Assembly (NCBI GenBank): GCA_021234155.1
Contig: JAJEKV010000025.1
Coordinates: forward strand, 13,768,283-13,832,282
Source: Isoetes taiwanensis
Taxonomy: Eukaryota; Streptophyta; Lycopodiopsida; Isoetales; Isoetaceae
Direction: 5' to 3'
Length of the DNA: 64,000 bases
A program made the translations under genes and the position numbers. How positions within the stretch are numbered: position 1 is the stretch's first letter; every line of letters starts with the position of its first letter. Below, one piece after another: positions 11,045 to 23,351 of this stretch. The notes beneath the pieces are model-generated. The model saw nothing but the letters and a program-made list of their open reading frames with translations. It was not told the DNA's origin and ran no database searches.

Positions 11045-12535
11045 ATGGACAAAAGAACAGATGGATGCTACTTGGAAGAAGTAGAAGAGAGTTATTCTAA
11101 CATTCGTAAGATTGCTAGAAAACATGACATCCCTCATACAACCCTAAGAAACTATCTGTTTGATACTTTTAAGGTGAAAAATGGGAAGAAGCCCAAGGTC
11201 TTGACCACAAAGGAGGAGGAGGATATTGTTGTTTGGTGCTTGCAGATAGCTGTTGATGGAACTGGAGTTACTATTCGGATGCTTAGAGATAGGGTTGCAG
11301 AAATTGTTGCTGGCAAGCCAGCTCCTTTCACTGATGGCATTCTTGACATGAAATGGTGGAATTGTTTCAAGGGTAGATATCCAGAATTAGCTTTGAGAAA
11401 AGCACAGGTTGTTGATAATGCCCGAGCAATTGCAATCTCTGCCCCAAATTTAGATGCTTTTTATTCTGGTCATACAACACTTTTGGATTTGATGCAAATC
11501 ACATATGAATTGTGATGAATTTGGGGTGCAGGCAAGAAACGAATCTGGCCTTAGGGTCATCTCAAGGAAGGGTGCAAAGAAGATTTTTGAAAGAACAATG
11601 AAGAATAGGGAGTGGCTGACTGTGCTCTGCTATCAGCTTTAGGTACAAAACTGCCTTATTTGTACATTTTGAAAGGGAAAAGTGAATGTGAGCATTATCT
11701 AGATGGTTGTGATCTTGATGCAGCAATGGCCATGCAACCTAGAGCTTGGATTACCAATGATCTCTTCAAGAGTTGGATTGATCATTTTAAACGTAATGTT
11801 CCTGGTGGTGTTTCAATTGATAATCCGCATTTGTTGATTTTGGATGGGCATGGAAGCCATTTGCAGGTTGAGACAATTAAATATGCTGCTTCTATTGGCA
11901 TTCAAATCTTAAAGCTTCCTTTACATACAAGCCACAGATTGCACCCACTTGATGTGGCTTGCTTCTGGCCATTTAAGAAAGCTTTTAGGAATGCTAGGCA
12001 TAAGTACAGCCTGCATAAGTATGCGTGGAACCTATCAAAGAGGATTTAACTGCACTTGTATCTAAAGCATTAGAACGTTCTCTAACCCCTGCTAATCTAA
12101 CTGCTGGATTCCAGAAAACAGGAATATGTCCATTGAATATCCAGCTAAAGATGTACCAGAACTTGGTGGTAGAGACTTTATATTCCAAGAAAATAGGACT
12201 GATACACCTCTGGATCAACTTGTTGATGCTGTGGATGAGGTTGTAGGAAACGTAGACAGAATGTTGCAGATAATGAGGGACAACAGGAGAGTGCACAAAT
12301 TTAGATTAGGCAAAGAGGTAGGAGAACTTTTATGCCCAGAGATATCAAGGGCACATTTCTTGTGACTAAAGTAGATATTATAGCTAGGCTGGAGCAAGAA
12401 GAAATAGAGAAGAAGGAAAAGAAGAAGGCAAGGGAGGAAGCTATTAAGGCAAAGAAGGCAACTCAGGAAGAGAAGAAGAAAATAAAAGAAGCAAAATTGA
12501 GGGAGAAAGAGGAGAGTAAAAAGCAAAGGGCTTAA
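11045..12535 (+). pseudogene. pogo/Tigger-like (CENP-B type) DDE transposase, frameshifted
   Basis: The first ORF (11045-11515) has a Psq-type helix-turn-helix (NIRKIARKHDIPHTTLRNY, near residues 18-36) and a CENP-B-like second DNA-binding part. The catalytic DDE_1 domain follows in other frames: the first Asp in NCDEFGVQ (about 11510-11532), the second in LLILDGHGSH (about 11830-11860), and the third in LHPLDVACFWPFKKAF (about 11940-11990), continuing to KTGICPLN (about 12118-12140). At least three frame changes (near 11510, 11610-11640 and 12030) separate the pieces, so the gene is dead, although protein similarity is still easy to see. A Lys/Glu-rich coiled-coil tail (12332-12535) follows. 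In this family the enzyme cuts and pastes the element; no terminal inverted repeats were found by eye. Confidence 0.85.
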
Positions 12536-12693
12536 GGAGGCAAAATTACAACAAAAGGAGGCAAGAAAGGCAAAGGGAAAGAAGAGACAGAAAGTAATTA
12601 TAATTTGTATTTTATATTTTGATGTTCTATGTTTATTTTCTTTCCTTCTTTATTTGCTTCATTTAAAGTTCATCTAACAACTCAAATTGCAAG

Positions 12694-13128
12694 TTGAAGA
12701 TTCAGATTCAGAATTCGGTTTTTGAATCTGATATAAATCTAGATTTGAATGATGTTAATGATGAGGATGATAAATTAGATCAGGAAGAGGAAGATGAAAT
12801 TCTGGAAATACCAAAACTTGATAATTATAATAAACTTGATCCACATGAAGCTAATCTTGAAATTTATGTACATATTCCAATAGCAAATGCTGACAAATGC
12901 TTTGATGAGGCTGTAGATCATTTTGATGATGAGAGTGATCATGAAAATTCAGTAAATAGAGAAGAAGGGACTGAAAATCCAGATTTGGGACAAACCAATT
13001 GGCAGATTGATTGTAGCCTTGAAGATACTCATGAATGTGATCATGGGCAAGATGATTCAATTGTTAATAGACCAGCAAAGAGATTAAAATCTCTGAATTC
13101 TTTGTATTCTCAAGATTATATAATGTAA
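12694..13128 (+). CDS. Acidic ORF downstream of the transposase, 144 aa
   Basis: An intact 144-residue ORF, very rich in Asp and Glu (for example DVNDEDDKLDQEEEDE near residues 20-35), with a basic PAKRLK stretch near the C-terminus that could be a nuclear localisation signal. It begins 159 bases after the coiled-coil tail of the pogo-like transposase, on the same strand. An acidic C-terminal region is common in CENP-B/pogo proteins, so this is probably the end of that transposase, separated from it by an intron (12536-12690) or by decay. A stand-alone gene is less likely. No domain is recognised. Confidence 0.5.
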   Translation: MKIQIQNSVFESDINLDLNDVNDEDDKLDQEEEDEILEIPKLDNYNKLDPHEANLEIYVHIPIANADKCFDEAVDHFDDESDHENSVNREEGTENPDLGQTNWQIDCSLEDTHECDHGQDDSIVNRPAKRLKSLNSLYSQDYIM

Positions 13129-15680
13129 ATGTGTCTTTATTTCTGCTATTGGATCTTATTTACTCATTGCAACTTTAATCTGAAATCTTGTTTGTTTGTT
13201 GCAGAGGCGATGTACAATGGAATTGGTAACTTTAGCTTTACCTATGTGTGCAACTCTAATTTTTGCCTGTGTATGCAGGATGATCTCTGGAAATTGATGC
13301 ACCAATAGGAGTTCAAATTCCCTAGACCTTTGCATGAACTGCTCTAGAAATTAAGAGCGTAGATATACATTGTGAATTTCTTAAGTTATTTATATGCTTA
13401 ATATTAGGTTACTGGCTGAATATGCTGGCTAACTTGTGGAACAATATAGGAATTGATCTGAACCAAAATTGAACCATATTAGGATGAGATATGAAGCACA
13501 AAAGTGGCCAAATTCTGAACCAAAGTAGTCTTGAAATAGACAAACTTTGGGACAATGTAGCTTTGTCTACAAATGATAGATTGAACCAAAAAGTCTACTT
13601 TTTGGATACCTTGAGGTATCATCTTTCCAATGATATATTTTTTAGCTTTATTGGACATTGAGTTAATTAGAACATTGCGAATCGATCCACTCTGTAGGGT
13701 CGAGATTCTCGGGAGGAGGAGCATGCATGCATATATGCACGTTTTGCATGCAATTTTGGACCTCTGCTTTAGGTTTTTTATAGCAGGAGTCTTCTTCAGC
13801 TTCTCAAATTGACGTTTCTTCTTCGTCTCGACAGTTTCCTTTTCTCTTCCTCGTGAACCATGCAGGGGAGGGGCTTCTTCCTCTATGGATAGACAATTCT
13901 GACGTTTTTCATTCTCCTCTTTCCATCCTGGCCTGGTTGTTTGGATTGAGTCAATTCTCTTTCGTCCTTCGCGATTCTTAAAAGTTAAGTAGAGTTCTCT
14001 TCTTATCGGCAGTTTTGGATGCATGATGTGAGTCCTCATGTGAAGGGGGATCGATCCCTTTTTTATTTTGAAGTTTTTTTAGTGTTTATGTTGTGCAGGG
14101 ATTTAGTTAACACGCACTTTCTGGTTTTGTCGATATTCAAATTTTTTGGGAACCCTTGTAGTAGCCTGAAGATTGTCCAAGCCCTTTGCTGCGGGCTTAT
14201 CACTAGGGTTTTTCTTTGAAAATCCAAAAGGACAGGGTTTTTTAATCCCGGTGTTAAGCCTTCAACGAGTACATCATCCAACATATCATCATACTTTGTA
14301 ATTTTAACAACTCCATCGAGGAGGAAATACTAACTTAGCCATCTCATTCAAGTTTCGATCGTTTGCAAGACAAGTCAAATGTCGGTGTGGACAACACCAG
14401 GTAAATCATTAGCTAATGCTTCACAAATTACTAAGCCTACTTCATTGGCTCATTTGCAAATTTCTAATGTATTATCCAGACCAGTAACTCATGGGAACTC
14501 AATTGCAGCACCTTACATTGGTCATTCATCAAGTTAGTTTCATCAAGGTCATTATCTTCTTTTGTATTTTTTGTTGATGTCTTGCTGCAAATTGCCTCTT
14601 CCTCAAGTCTGGCTTCGAAAACATTAGGTTTTCAGAAGCATTGTATGGTTTCTAAAAGAAAGGTAAGAAATTCCTTATGTTTTCTAGCTTTGGTCTAGGA
14701 AATTAACACTAAATTCTTACTAGCTAAAACACTTACATAAGCTAACATTCTTTGCATGGATTGTTGTTGCAGAGATTCTTAAAGTTCCATACCATGGCAA
14801 TCGCCTTCTTTAAAGCTTCCAGCCGCTAATAGATTTGTGCCAAATTCTAGTTTCTACTTTAAGATTTACAGAATAAAAAAAAAAAAAAAAAATGTTTTTT
14901 AGCCACAGCCATAGCCTGTACATGCATATACAGCTTATTCATAAAGACGGATAGTTCCGTGCCAAATTTGCACTTACACTGGATGTGTTTACTCTGAATG
15001 TCCAAGTCAAGCTCCTTTAGTGGATTCGGGAACTTGCTTCAAAAACATTGTAGGTTAGTTTAACATTATCCTCCAATGATTCTCATGGAGTTGTCTAGGG
15101 TTCAAATCCCTAGGGAGATACAATAAATATCTCCAACAAACTGCAGAAGCTTAAATATAATATTTTAAGCTGATAATTTATTATATGATATATTATCCAT
15201 TATCTGAAAAATATATTAGTTATTGATTATGGCATTCATGGAACCCTACTATACTTGGACTATGGCTTTGAGATATTGTGAATGCTAGAGATGTGCTTTA
15301 TTTGAGTGCTTTCAATAAATGTGTGTTTTTAGTTGTATGGATCTCTCCTTTAATGTTCTTTATCAGTATCAAACAGTTCAATTGGGACTCCTACAAACTC
15401 AAGAGATTGCACATATGCTCCCATTGATACATATGTCATGCACATATGCTCCCATTGATACCTATATCATGCTCTGACAATTGTTTATCTCTACGATGCT
15501 CATGCAATTGCTTATGTTCATTACAATAGTTTCACCTTAACCTAAATTTTTGTGATTTATGATCCCTTATTATTGTATTTCTATATTTATTCTCTTTTTT
15601 TGGGGCCATTTCTTAAAGGGCCCCGAAGAAGCCCAAAACTTTTGAATCATTTGAACACAAGCCATTACGTCCAACATTTT
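13129..15680. other. Non-coding stretch after the pogo-like element
   Basis: I see no gene. A run of 17 A's lies at about 14875-14891, and a 24-base phrase containing GCACATATGCTCCCATTGATAC is duplicated at about 15410-15432 and 15440-15463. Short ORFs at 13479-14039 (minus) and 14019-14219 (plus) show no domain and no conserved motif, and are not supported as genes. Confidence 0.5.
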
Positions 15681-16011
15681 TTAATTAAAATCCCGCTGAA
15701 ATCCCCTTTGGTTTGGTGCATATTCGCACAGGGGGTGATGTATGGCAATGAGAACCCCTTTTGTACTCTCTAAAACCATATAATACATGTATAAAATTAA
15801 CACCATTAAATACATTGACTTAGTATTTTGCAAACCTCGTTATACAGTATACCAAAACTTATACAGCATATGCCAGAAATGAGGATCACTATCTATGGTC
15901 TATATCTAGGAATAACTGCCAAATATTTCCATCCAATAGCTCTCGATGCCTGGAGTCACCCCCGTACGAATATGCACCCAAACCAAAGGGGGTTTCAAAG
16001 GGATTTTAATT
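15681..16011. mobile_element. ~330 bp inverted-repeat element, copy 1
   Basis: The termini (about 15681-15733 and 15959-16011) are inverted repeats of ~50 bp. Both contain CCCCTTTGGTTTGG next to GTGCATATTCG, in opposite orientation. The body matches 26123-26459 over its whole length, including AAATTAACACCATT and AGTATTTTGCAAAC. There is no coding capacity. Size and termini fit a MITE or foldback element. The flank just outside has a GGGGCC ... GGGCCCC inverted pair (15602-15625), and copy 2 has a similar GGGCCC pair on its right side, so the mobile unit may be larger. Confidence 0.75.
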
Positions 16012-17940
16012 GTGAAATAATTTCAACCGCCTTCCTTTCACATATTTATCCATATATGTCATAATAACTGGGGGTTTTAAGGGGTTTAATATGGATGCAT
16101 AAATCACCATTCTAGGGACCATAGATCATACTTATAAAACAATTGATTGGGTTATCATTAAAAAAAAAAAAAAAAAAAAAACCTTTAAGACCCAGATCAG
16201 GTCGGACCTTTAACCATTTAACCATGTACAGTCTTTGCAAGAAAGTACTTAGCATCAATTAGCAGCCCAAGACAAAAAACAGGTACACTTTAAGTCATGG
16301 CCTTGACATGGAATCATTTTACACCATATGGAATTAATCATTAATACTTACTTTAGTACATATGTATGCAATAATCCCCAAATAGGTTCATAACCGAATT
16401 TTACCTTTGTCCATAACAACAAACTGAATATATTCATGTTAAATTGCCTACAATCACTGTCGATTTAGGTTTATTTCCATGCAGAAAAACAGATCTGGAT
16501 ATTTCATAGCATAATCTTCAATATATCCACCAAATAATCCTTCATATCAGATTTTCTTAGGTAGAATACATAACAAGTAGCAAGGAAGCCTGTTATCTGC
16601 ATCCACAAACAAGAGACAAGCATTAGAATGGTTGTAATTGAATGGGATAGCAGGTGTCATGGGCTTCCTTGAGGTTATCCCCATCACCTTGCTATTATTC
16701 AATTCGTAAACAAATTAACATTAAAGTAAGCTTTCCAAATCTGATAGCATTATTACTAAATGCCATTGCTATCATAATTTAGATTTAAGATACTGCATCT
16801 ATAGTCAAATATTTACTCTACTGCCAAACCGGGCAGATCCACTTAGATCTACAACATAGGCAGCAAACTACATCTGCAAATGCTCATACCATATCTGTAG
16901 AGATTTTAAATCTACATTATCATATTCATAGCAACCTATTAAATCAAGTAAATATCAAGATCTGCTGTTAGAATGTAAATCTCCATTATTGTATTCATAG
17001 CAATCTATTCAATCAAGAAGAGAAATAGTCAGATCACATTTGTTAGAATGTAATTACCCATAATATTCAGATTAATATCCTTGCATTCTTAGCCCAACTA
17101 TCAGATCTGGTGGCTGCCAATCTCATCATATAATAACAAATCAACACAAATACCATTGCAAACCTTAGTTTGACGTGCCGTTGATACAATAGCTCCAGAT
17201 GTGTTGATGGGAATTTCAATGCTTGCACCATCATGGGCAGATTGTCCAGTGGTATTATTGATCCCACATATGTCTGCAATTGTATTCGTCACCATCACTT
17301 CTCCTGGTATCACAGCATGTGATTTGCCTTTATCCTTCAACCCAGTAGCATCTCCATCTGCATTGTTGCTGCAATTCTGAGCATCATTCTTGGCATTCAG
17401 AACAAAGCTATCCTTAACAACAGAGCTTCTAAATTGATAAATCTTTTTGTTTGCTCTCATTCTTTTCCTCGACCATCCTTTTTCTAGTGGCCATATTCAA
17501 ATCCCCTTCTTCCTTGTCGTATGCGGATCGGGGGCTTGACCCAAAGGCGCATGCATCTGCTACAAATTGAGGCAAGCCCCTTATATAATCCGATAAAGTA
17601 GGTGTACCTATTACCGAGTCATGCATGGGAATTCGGTATCATATCTCTTTGCAAAAGGCGTGAGCAAGTCCATGGCCTATGCTACGAAATCACACCCATC
17701 TCCCCGATGGTCGTCAAAAAGCCCTATTTCCAATTTTTCGCCCAAAAAGACCAATAATGCTTTAACTCTTTATTGTCAATTACATATACTAGTTTGTATT
17801 CCAACCATTAGGTTTAATACAGTGTACATAGCATGATATTTATTCATGGCCCATGAGTTCAGCTGCCCTGCCACCTAGACTGTGAGCATATCCTTATAAA
17901 AAACCAAAAATGTCTTAAGGTACTATAAAAAAAAAAAAAA
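16012..17940. other. AT-rich non-coding stretch
   Basis: No gene can be supported. An A-run (about 16159-16181) and another (about 17927-17940) are present. A near-duplicate phrase about lakes of TGTTAGAATGTAAAT and CATAGCAAyCTATT occurs near 16930-17010. Two overlapping minus-strand ORFs (17101-17460 and 17429-17626) are open but have no recognised domain. Confidence 0.45.
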
Positions 17941-18495
17941 GCAGCCACTAGCCATGACAAAAGCCAACTAGCAGACTCATCTACCAAGGGTCAATCCCCC
18001 TAGTAGTATTATCTGTCCACACTAAGATCCGAAAATCTATGGTGGCACTTGTATCCCAAAACATCAAGTATTTAATATATATCCTGGACTAGAAAAGACA
18101 TAAAACTGTCCGTCCTGATCATTTTTAAATAGTAATATTTTAAGCCATTAGACTTAAAGACAATTATACCTCAAGACAATCTTATGTTCATAAGAGTCTA
18201 GAAAAGCCTCTGGTCATATGCATGTATGGTCAAAGCCTATTGTTGTTCCAATCATTTTAAGCAGAGGAATAAACAGGATAAATAAAACTCACTGCTACTT
18301 TTAAGAAAAATGCTAGTCCCAAAGCATTATTACATTCCTTGTACACAAGCTTTGCTTACACAAAAAGCTTTCTTGTATGTTGTGTGCCTGATGTATAAGG
18401 GACTTTTCATTTCAAGGCTTTAACATTGCCCTCAAAGCTGCCACTATATAGCAAAATGACAGACATACTTAAAGATAAGCACGAATCTGAGCTAA
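17941..18495. repeat. ~555 bp segmental duplication, copy 1
   Basis: From GCAGCCACTAGCCATG to about GAATCTGA this segment is repeated at 21094-21650 in the same orientation, with only a few substitutions and a 4 bp indel (about 18107). The low divergence implies a recent event. It carries no recognised gene. Confidence 0.9.
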
Positions 18496-21093
18496 AGAAC
18501 AACTCTAATTTTAGTAGATCATATATCTGCCTGCAGGTCTGCAGCCCCATTGCTTGAATAAGAGAACGATATTACTTGATGTGTATCTTTTGATGTAGAT
18601 AGCATAGAAAAACTTCCTCATTTGTAAAAATTCGTCCATCATCAAATCTAAAATGTAAATAAACTTGGCATGTAGAACTTGGCTGAAAACTGCATGCAGT
18701 ATATGTTTCTCGTCCATTCTTCAGCAAAAACTAATTCCATAAGCAAAGAAAGACACAAAGGGAAGAGAAGCCTGGTACCTGCAGCCAAACAATACTACAT
18801 TAGCATGAAAATGGTAATGTAGCAAGGGCCAAAAGGTACAATTGGCTTCTCGGTCCATCACCGGTCACCATTTGTATCCCCTTTGCCCATTAGTTAGAAG
18901 AAGCAAGAAAAATGGACTGTAAAATGAATTTGCAAACTCAAACATGATATTATCAAATGTATAAAACAAATGAACAGAGTAAAGGATCTTATCAAATGTA
19001 TAGATCAAATGAACAGAGTAAATCTATTACTTACATTTATTGCTAAAACTGCTAGCATAATAGAGCAAAAAACCAAAAACTTGGCCACGATAAACTCATA
19101 TAGCCTCTGAATTCTAAGAACAGATATGGCAAACCTTATTGCATGTCCTCATATGCCTATCATAAGAGCATCGTCCTTACTATGGGCCAGACCCTTGCGC
19201 CTCATGCAAAGGGCATTACAAGAATGCTGTCTGATCTAAATGAGCATCCATATAAATTTTATGCTGCCCTTTGCCCGGGAAAAACCGCTTGTGTGGGCTG
19301 TGGCTATTTAGAAAGTCTAACACTCCTGGATATGGAAATCTTTGAATAGCTTTCCGCTTTATGTCAGAGCATTCATATCCATTCAAGCTTACTATCTTAA
19401 ACTATCAATGAATCAAAATTTACCTTTGGAATGTATGAAGGAAATGTCTCCATCTCGCAGTCAAGTTTCCAACTGGCAACTCCAGCAAAATCGTGTGGCT
19501 CACAGTTCTGTAAGCTAGACCTCTCTATTTTTTTACTTTTAGATAATGTAATGAGAGAAAAGCCAATATCCTATTTGCAAACTTTCGTAGCCAAAAATCC
19601 CTTTATTATACCATAAGGAATAAAGCAACGTACCTTCTATCTTGTAAGGTGCCAAATTAAAAAGTTACAAATGGCATGCCATAAAGTGCATATTTTCAAG
19701 GAAGATAAAGAAAACACAAAGATGGGCAACTATAACATGCAAGACTTTTTACAACAAATGGTTAAACATGCATGCAAAATCTTTTAATTTATCCATAGAC
19801 AAAAACCTTTTCTATAAGATAGAGCACGACCAAGGTAGATAGCTTTGTTAGAATTTTTAGCTACACCTCTAAATACATCTATGCCATGTGTCAATTATGG
19901 CATAGAAACCTGCCAACCTAGACTCGCTTGTATATTATGCCTTTGCCATAGAAGCATACTATGGGGTAGCAACCTGCCAACCTAGACTCACATTTTCCCA
20001 TGAAAGTACTTCATAAGAAAATCCTCCCACCGACCGTAGGAAAGAGAAGACCTCTTATTTAAATTAAGCTGTAATATTAGGGAGGGCAGACCCTACCATT
20101 ACAGCAGAGATCTAGCCCTTCCCTATACAGAATTTAAACCCAAAGGATGTAAGCTAGATGATAGTATACCATGCCTAATAGTGTAAAGTATAAAACCAAG
20201 TAGCATTGTAATTATCAGGCCGAGTGGCAACGGAGTAGCTCCTACATCATATTCATAGTAGTTTCCTTTGTTAAAGCCTCTAGTGCATCACATGAATGAG
20301 TAAAAAATCACCTGAGTTTTAGTAGTAGTCTATGTCAGTTGCCATAACCTTATTCTAAGCATATATGATATGTTTGCTTCCAACTCTTTATTTTAGGAAC
20401 ATGGAACAAGTATGTTTCAGTTGCATGTCTTTCATGTAGGTACTATAATTAAAATGCTGCATCCTTATGCTTCCCAATAACAGGAATAATATAAGGAACT
20501 AGGCCGAGTGGCAATGTAGTTTATCAGGCCCAGTGGCTTATGCATATTGGTGTCACTGCTTTAGAGGCTTTAGTGCCAAGGATGGCATTTCAAAGCCACG
20601 GACTGTTGCTTTAAAAGTCTTTGTTGCCAAAGATGCGTCTCACAGCCAAGGGCTGCTAAATTTATTACAAATGCATAAAAGTCACCTGAATTATAGTGGC
20701 TTGTCGCATTTCCAGCTTCATACCACGAGCATCGTTTTTCAAGTAAATGCATGATGGCCTATACGCCACTCTTTGCATGATGTTGCTTGGGTACTACACT
20801 GTGTCCCAGCTCAACTATTTCTTCTTCCATGCAGGTGACCAATTGGAAATGTGGATTCCAATGGTAGATAAATCCTTTTCCATACATGCAATACCAACAC
20901 ATGTACCTGTAAATAGTCATATGACTTATTGTGAGCCAACATATCATCATATAAAGTTGATTTCAAACTGTATAAACTCAACAGGCCCAGGAAAAGGAAC
21001 ATGAATAAAGCGAGGAAACTATACTAAATACTTGAGCTTAGGGTGCAAGAGTCACTGATAAGACCAATGACCAGAAATTCCTAAAAAAATCCA
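18496..21093. other. Non-coding or unrecognised stretch between duplicate copies
   Basis: No domain found on either strand. Short internal repeats occur, such as the phrase AACCTGCCAACCTAGACTC (about 19908-19926 and 19971-19989) and AGGCCGAGTGGCAA (about 20218 and 20502). ORFs of 60-85 codons in this stretch are not supported as genes. Confidence 0.45.
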
Positions 21094-21650
21094 GCAGCCA
21101 CTAGCCATGACAAAAGCCAACTAGCAGACTCATCTACCAAGGGTCAATCCCCCTAGTAGTATTATCTGTCCACACTAAGATCCGAAAATCTATGGTGGCA
21201 CTTGTATCCCAAAACATCAAGTATTTAATATATATCCTGGACTGGAAAAGACATAAAACTGTCCTGATCATTTTTAAATAGTAATATTTTAAGCCATTAG
21301 AGTTAAAGACAATTATACCTCAAGACAATCTTATGTTCATAAGAGTCTAGAAAAGCCTCTGGTCATATGCATGTATGGTCAAAGCCTATTGTTGTTCCAA
21401 TCATTTTAAGCAGAGGAATAAACAGGATAAATAAAACTCACTGCTACTTTTAAGAAAAATGCTAGTCCCAAAGCATTATTACATTCCTTGTACACAAGCT
21501 TTGCTTACACAAAAAGCTTTCTCGTATGTTGTGTGCCTGATGTATAAGGAACTTTTCATTTCAAGGCTCTAACATTGCCCTCAAAGCTGCCACTATATAG
21601 CAGAATGACAGACATACTTTGAAAGATGAAAGATAAGCATGAATCTGACT
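21094..21650. repeat. ~555 bp segmental duplication, copy 2
   Basis: Near-identical copy of 17941-18495. Its right end coincides with the truncated 3' end of a minus-strand copia polyprotein. The open frame of the copia reverse transcriptase runs on into this segment for about 30 residues that have no similarity to RNase H. Confidence 0.9.
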
Positions 21651-22985
21651 ATAGCAAGACATTGTAAGATCTGTTGAATCATAACATATTCCTTGGTTTT
21701 GAGTACCCTTTAGATATTTGAGTACACGTTTGGCTGCCTCCCAATGTTCCCTAGTGGCATCATGATTCCTTCTGCTCAGAATGTTTACAGCATAAGAAAT
21801 ATCTGGTCGAGTGCAATTAGCTAAATAGAGGAGACATCCAACCAAAGCTCTGTAAGGTATATTTTCCATCTTTATAATATCTTCATCTGTAGATTGCTGA
21901 ATATCAGTCAATCTATGTCCTGGAGTCATGGGAATTTTTGCAGTTTTGGCCTCAACCAAGTTAAACCTCTTAAGCATATTCTCTATATGCTTACTTTGAT
22001 GTAATTTAAGCCATTTTTGTTCTTTGTTTCTGACCACCGCGATTCCTAAGAATTTTCTTAGCTCTCCCAAATCTGTCATTTGAAACCTAGACTTTAGGAT
22101 GTCCTTACAGTTTCTTAGAACATTCAGTGAGGTTGCCACCATAATGCAGTCATCTACATAGAGGGCTATAATGCAATATTCCTTATTCTGCTCAAATCTA
22201 TAAAGATTACCATCATTGTGCAGCTTGTTAAATCCTTGTTCTTGCAGAAATTGATTCATGCAAAGATACCATTCCCTTGGAGACTGTTTCAATCCATACA
22301 CAGCTTTGTTTAGCTTCCAAATCATATTCTTGCCTTGTTCATACCCTGGAGGTTGCTTTAAGAATGCTTCCTCTTCTAGAGTTGCATTTAAAAATGCTGT
22401 TTTAACATCCATATGATGTATTTCTAATTGCATAGTATTAGCCATGGCCAATAATATTCTGATGCTTGTCAATTTGACTATAGGTGAATATGTTTCATCA
22501 TAATCTCTCCCCTTTTTCTGTGTATACCCTTGAGCTACTAATCTAGCTTTGTATTTTTTTGTACCATCTGGGTTTAGTTTAATTTTGAATAGCCATTTGC
22601 TGCCAATAATATTCTGCTTGCCATCTGACTTCACAAGTTCATATGTCTTAGTTTCTTCAAACGAGTTGAGTTCTTCATTCATGGCTGATGTCCATTTATC
22701 CTTGTCAATGCTTTCTTGGACGTCTGCAGAGCTTTGAGGTATTATTTCATCTTCCAAGATAGCCATAATATATTCATGCTCAATGGTCTTAGCCTCAATT
22801 CTTCTACTTCTTCCCATTTCATTTCTTCCATAAGTTTGATTACCAAGTCCAGCCTCTTCTATAAGTTTTTCTGCCTGTGTTTTCCTTTTCTTTTTTTTCA
22901 GGATAATCATTTGTAGGTTCAGCACTAGTTTGTCTTGATTCGTGGGTATCCTCACAAGCAGATTTCTCCAGCTCATTCTTCTCAT
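21651..22985 (-). pseudogene. Ty1/copia reverse transcriptase, truncated at the RNase H start
   Basis: The minus-strand ORF contains the copia (RVT_2) blocks in order: KWLFKIKLNPDGT, KARLVAQGYTQ, the D-containing HHMDVKTAFLNA, AVYGLKQSPREW, the catalytic ALYVDDCIMV, then LGIAV, and YLANCTRPDISYAVN of the connection region up to GICYDSTDL. It stops just where RNase H should begin. From about 21650 the reading frame continues into duplicated non-copia DNA. Reverse transcription of the element RNA was its role. Loss of RNase H and of the 3' LTR, plus frame breaks upstream, mean it is inactive. Confidence 0.93.
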
Positions 22986-22994
22986 CTGGTTTCT

Positions 22995-23351
22995 CTAGAT
23001 CATCATAATCTTCTTCTTCAAATTCAAACTTAGGAATTTCTTCAGGCTTATCAGTTTGAATTTCATTCCCCTTTCTGAATTTGTGTTTATACAATACCTG
23101 CTAAATAACACATCTCTACTAATTCTTATCTGCTTGGATTCAGGTAAGTAAATTCTGTACCCCTTAGATTCTTTATCATATCCCACTAGGAATCCTCTTT
23201 CTGCTTTGTTATCTAACTTCTTCCTTAACTCTGTTGGCACATGTACATAGGCCATACACCCATATACTTTAAACTTTTCATAGTTCAATTTAGTTTCTGG
23301 TTCCCACAACAGTTTTGGAATATTTCCCTGCAAGCTTACTGATGGTAGCAT
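22995..23351 (-). pseudogene. Copia polyprotein, integrase C-terminal linker
   Basis: Reads KVYGCMAYVHVP, RGFLVGYDKESKGYRIY and RISRDVLF, the standard block between copia integrase and reverse transcriptase. It overlaps the integrase and reverse-transcriptase pieces in different frames, so at least two frameshifts (near 23340 and 22990) have accumulated. The region between this block and the reverse transcriptase is acidic and low in complexity, as is usual there. Confidence 0.9.

Noticed and set aside
13479..14039. 186-codon minus-strand ORF
   Set aside because: Low-complexity Lys/Arg/Glu composition, no domain, and no sign of conservation or splice context.
17101..17626. Two overlapping minus-strand ORFs as one spliced gene
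   Set aside because: Composition is plausible, but no domain or clean junction was found, so only noted in the stretch entry.
21561..21650. C-terminal ~30 residues of the copia ORF as a fusion protein
   Set aside because: This is readthrough into duplicated flanking DNA, with no domain; a result of truncation.
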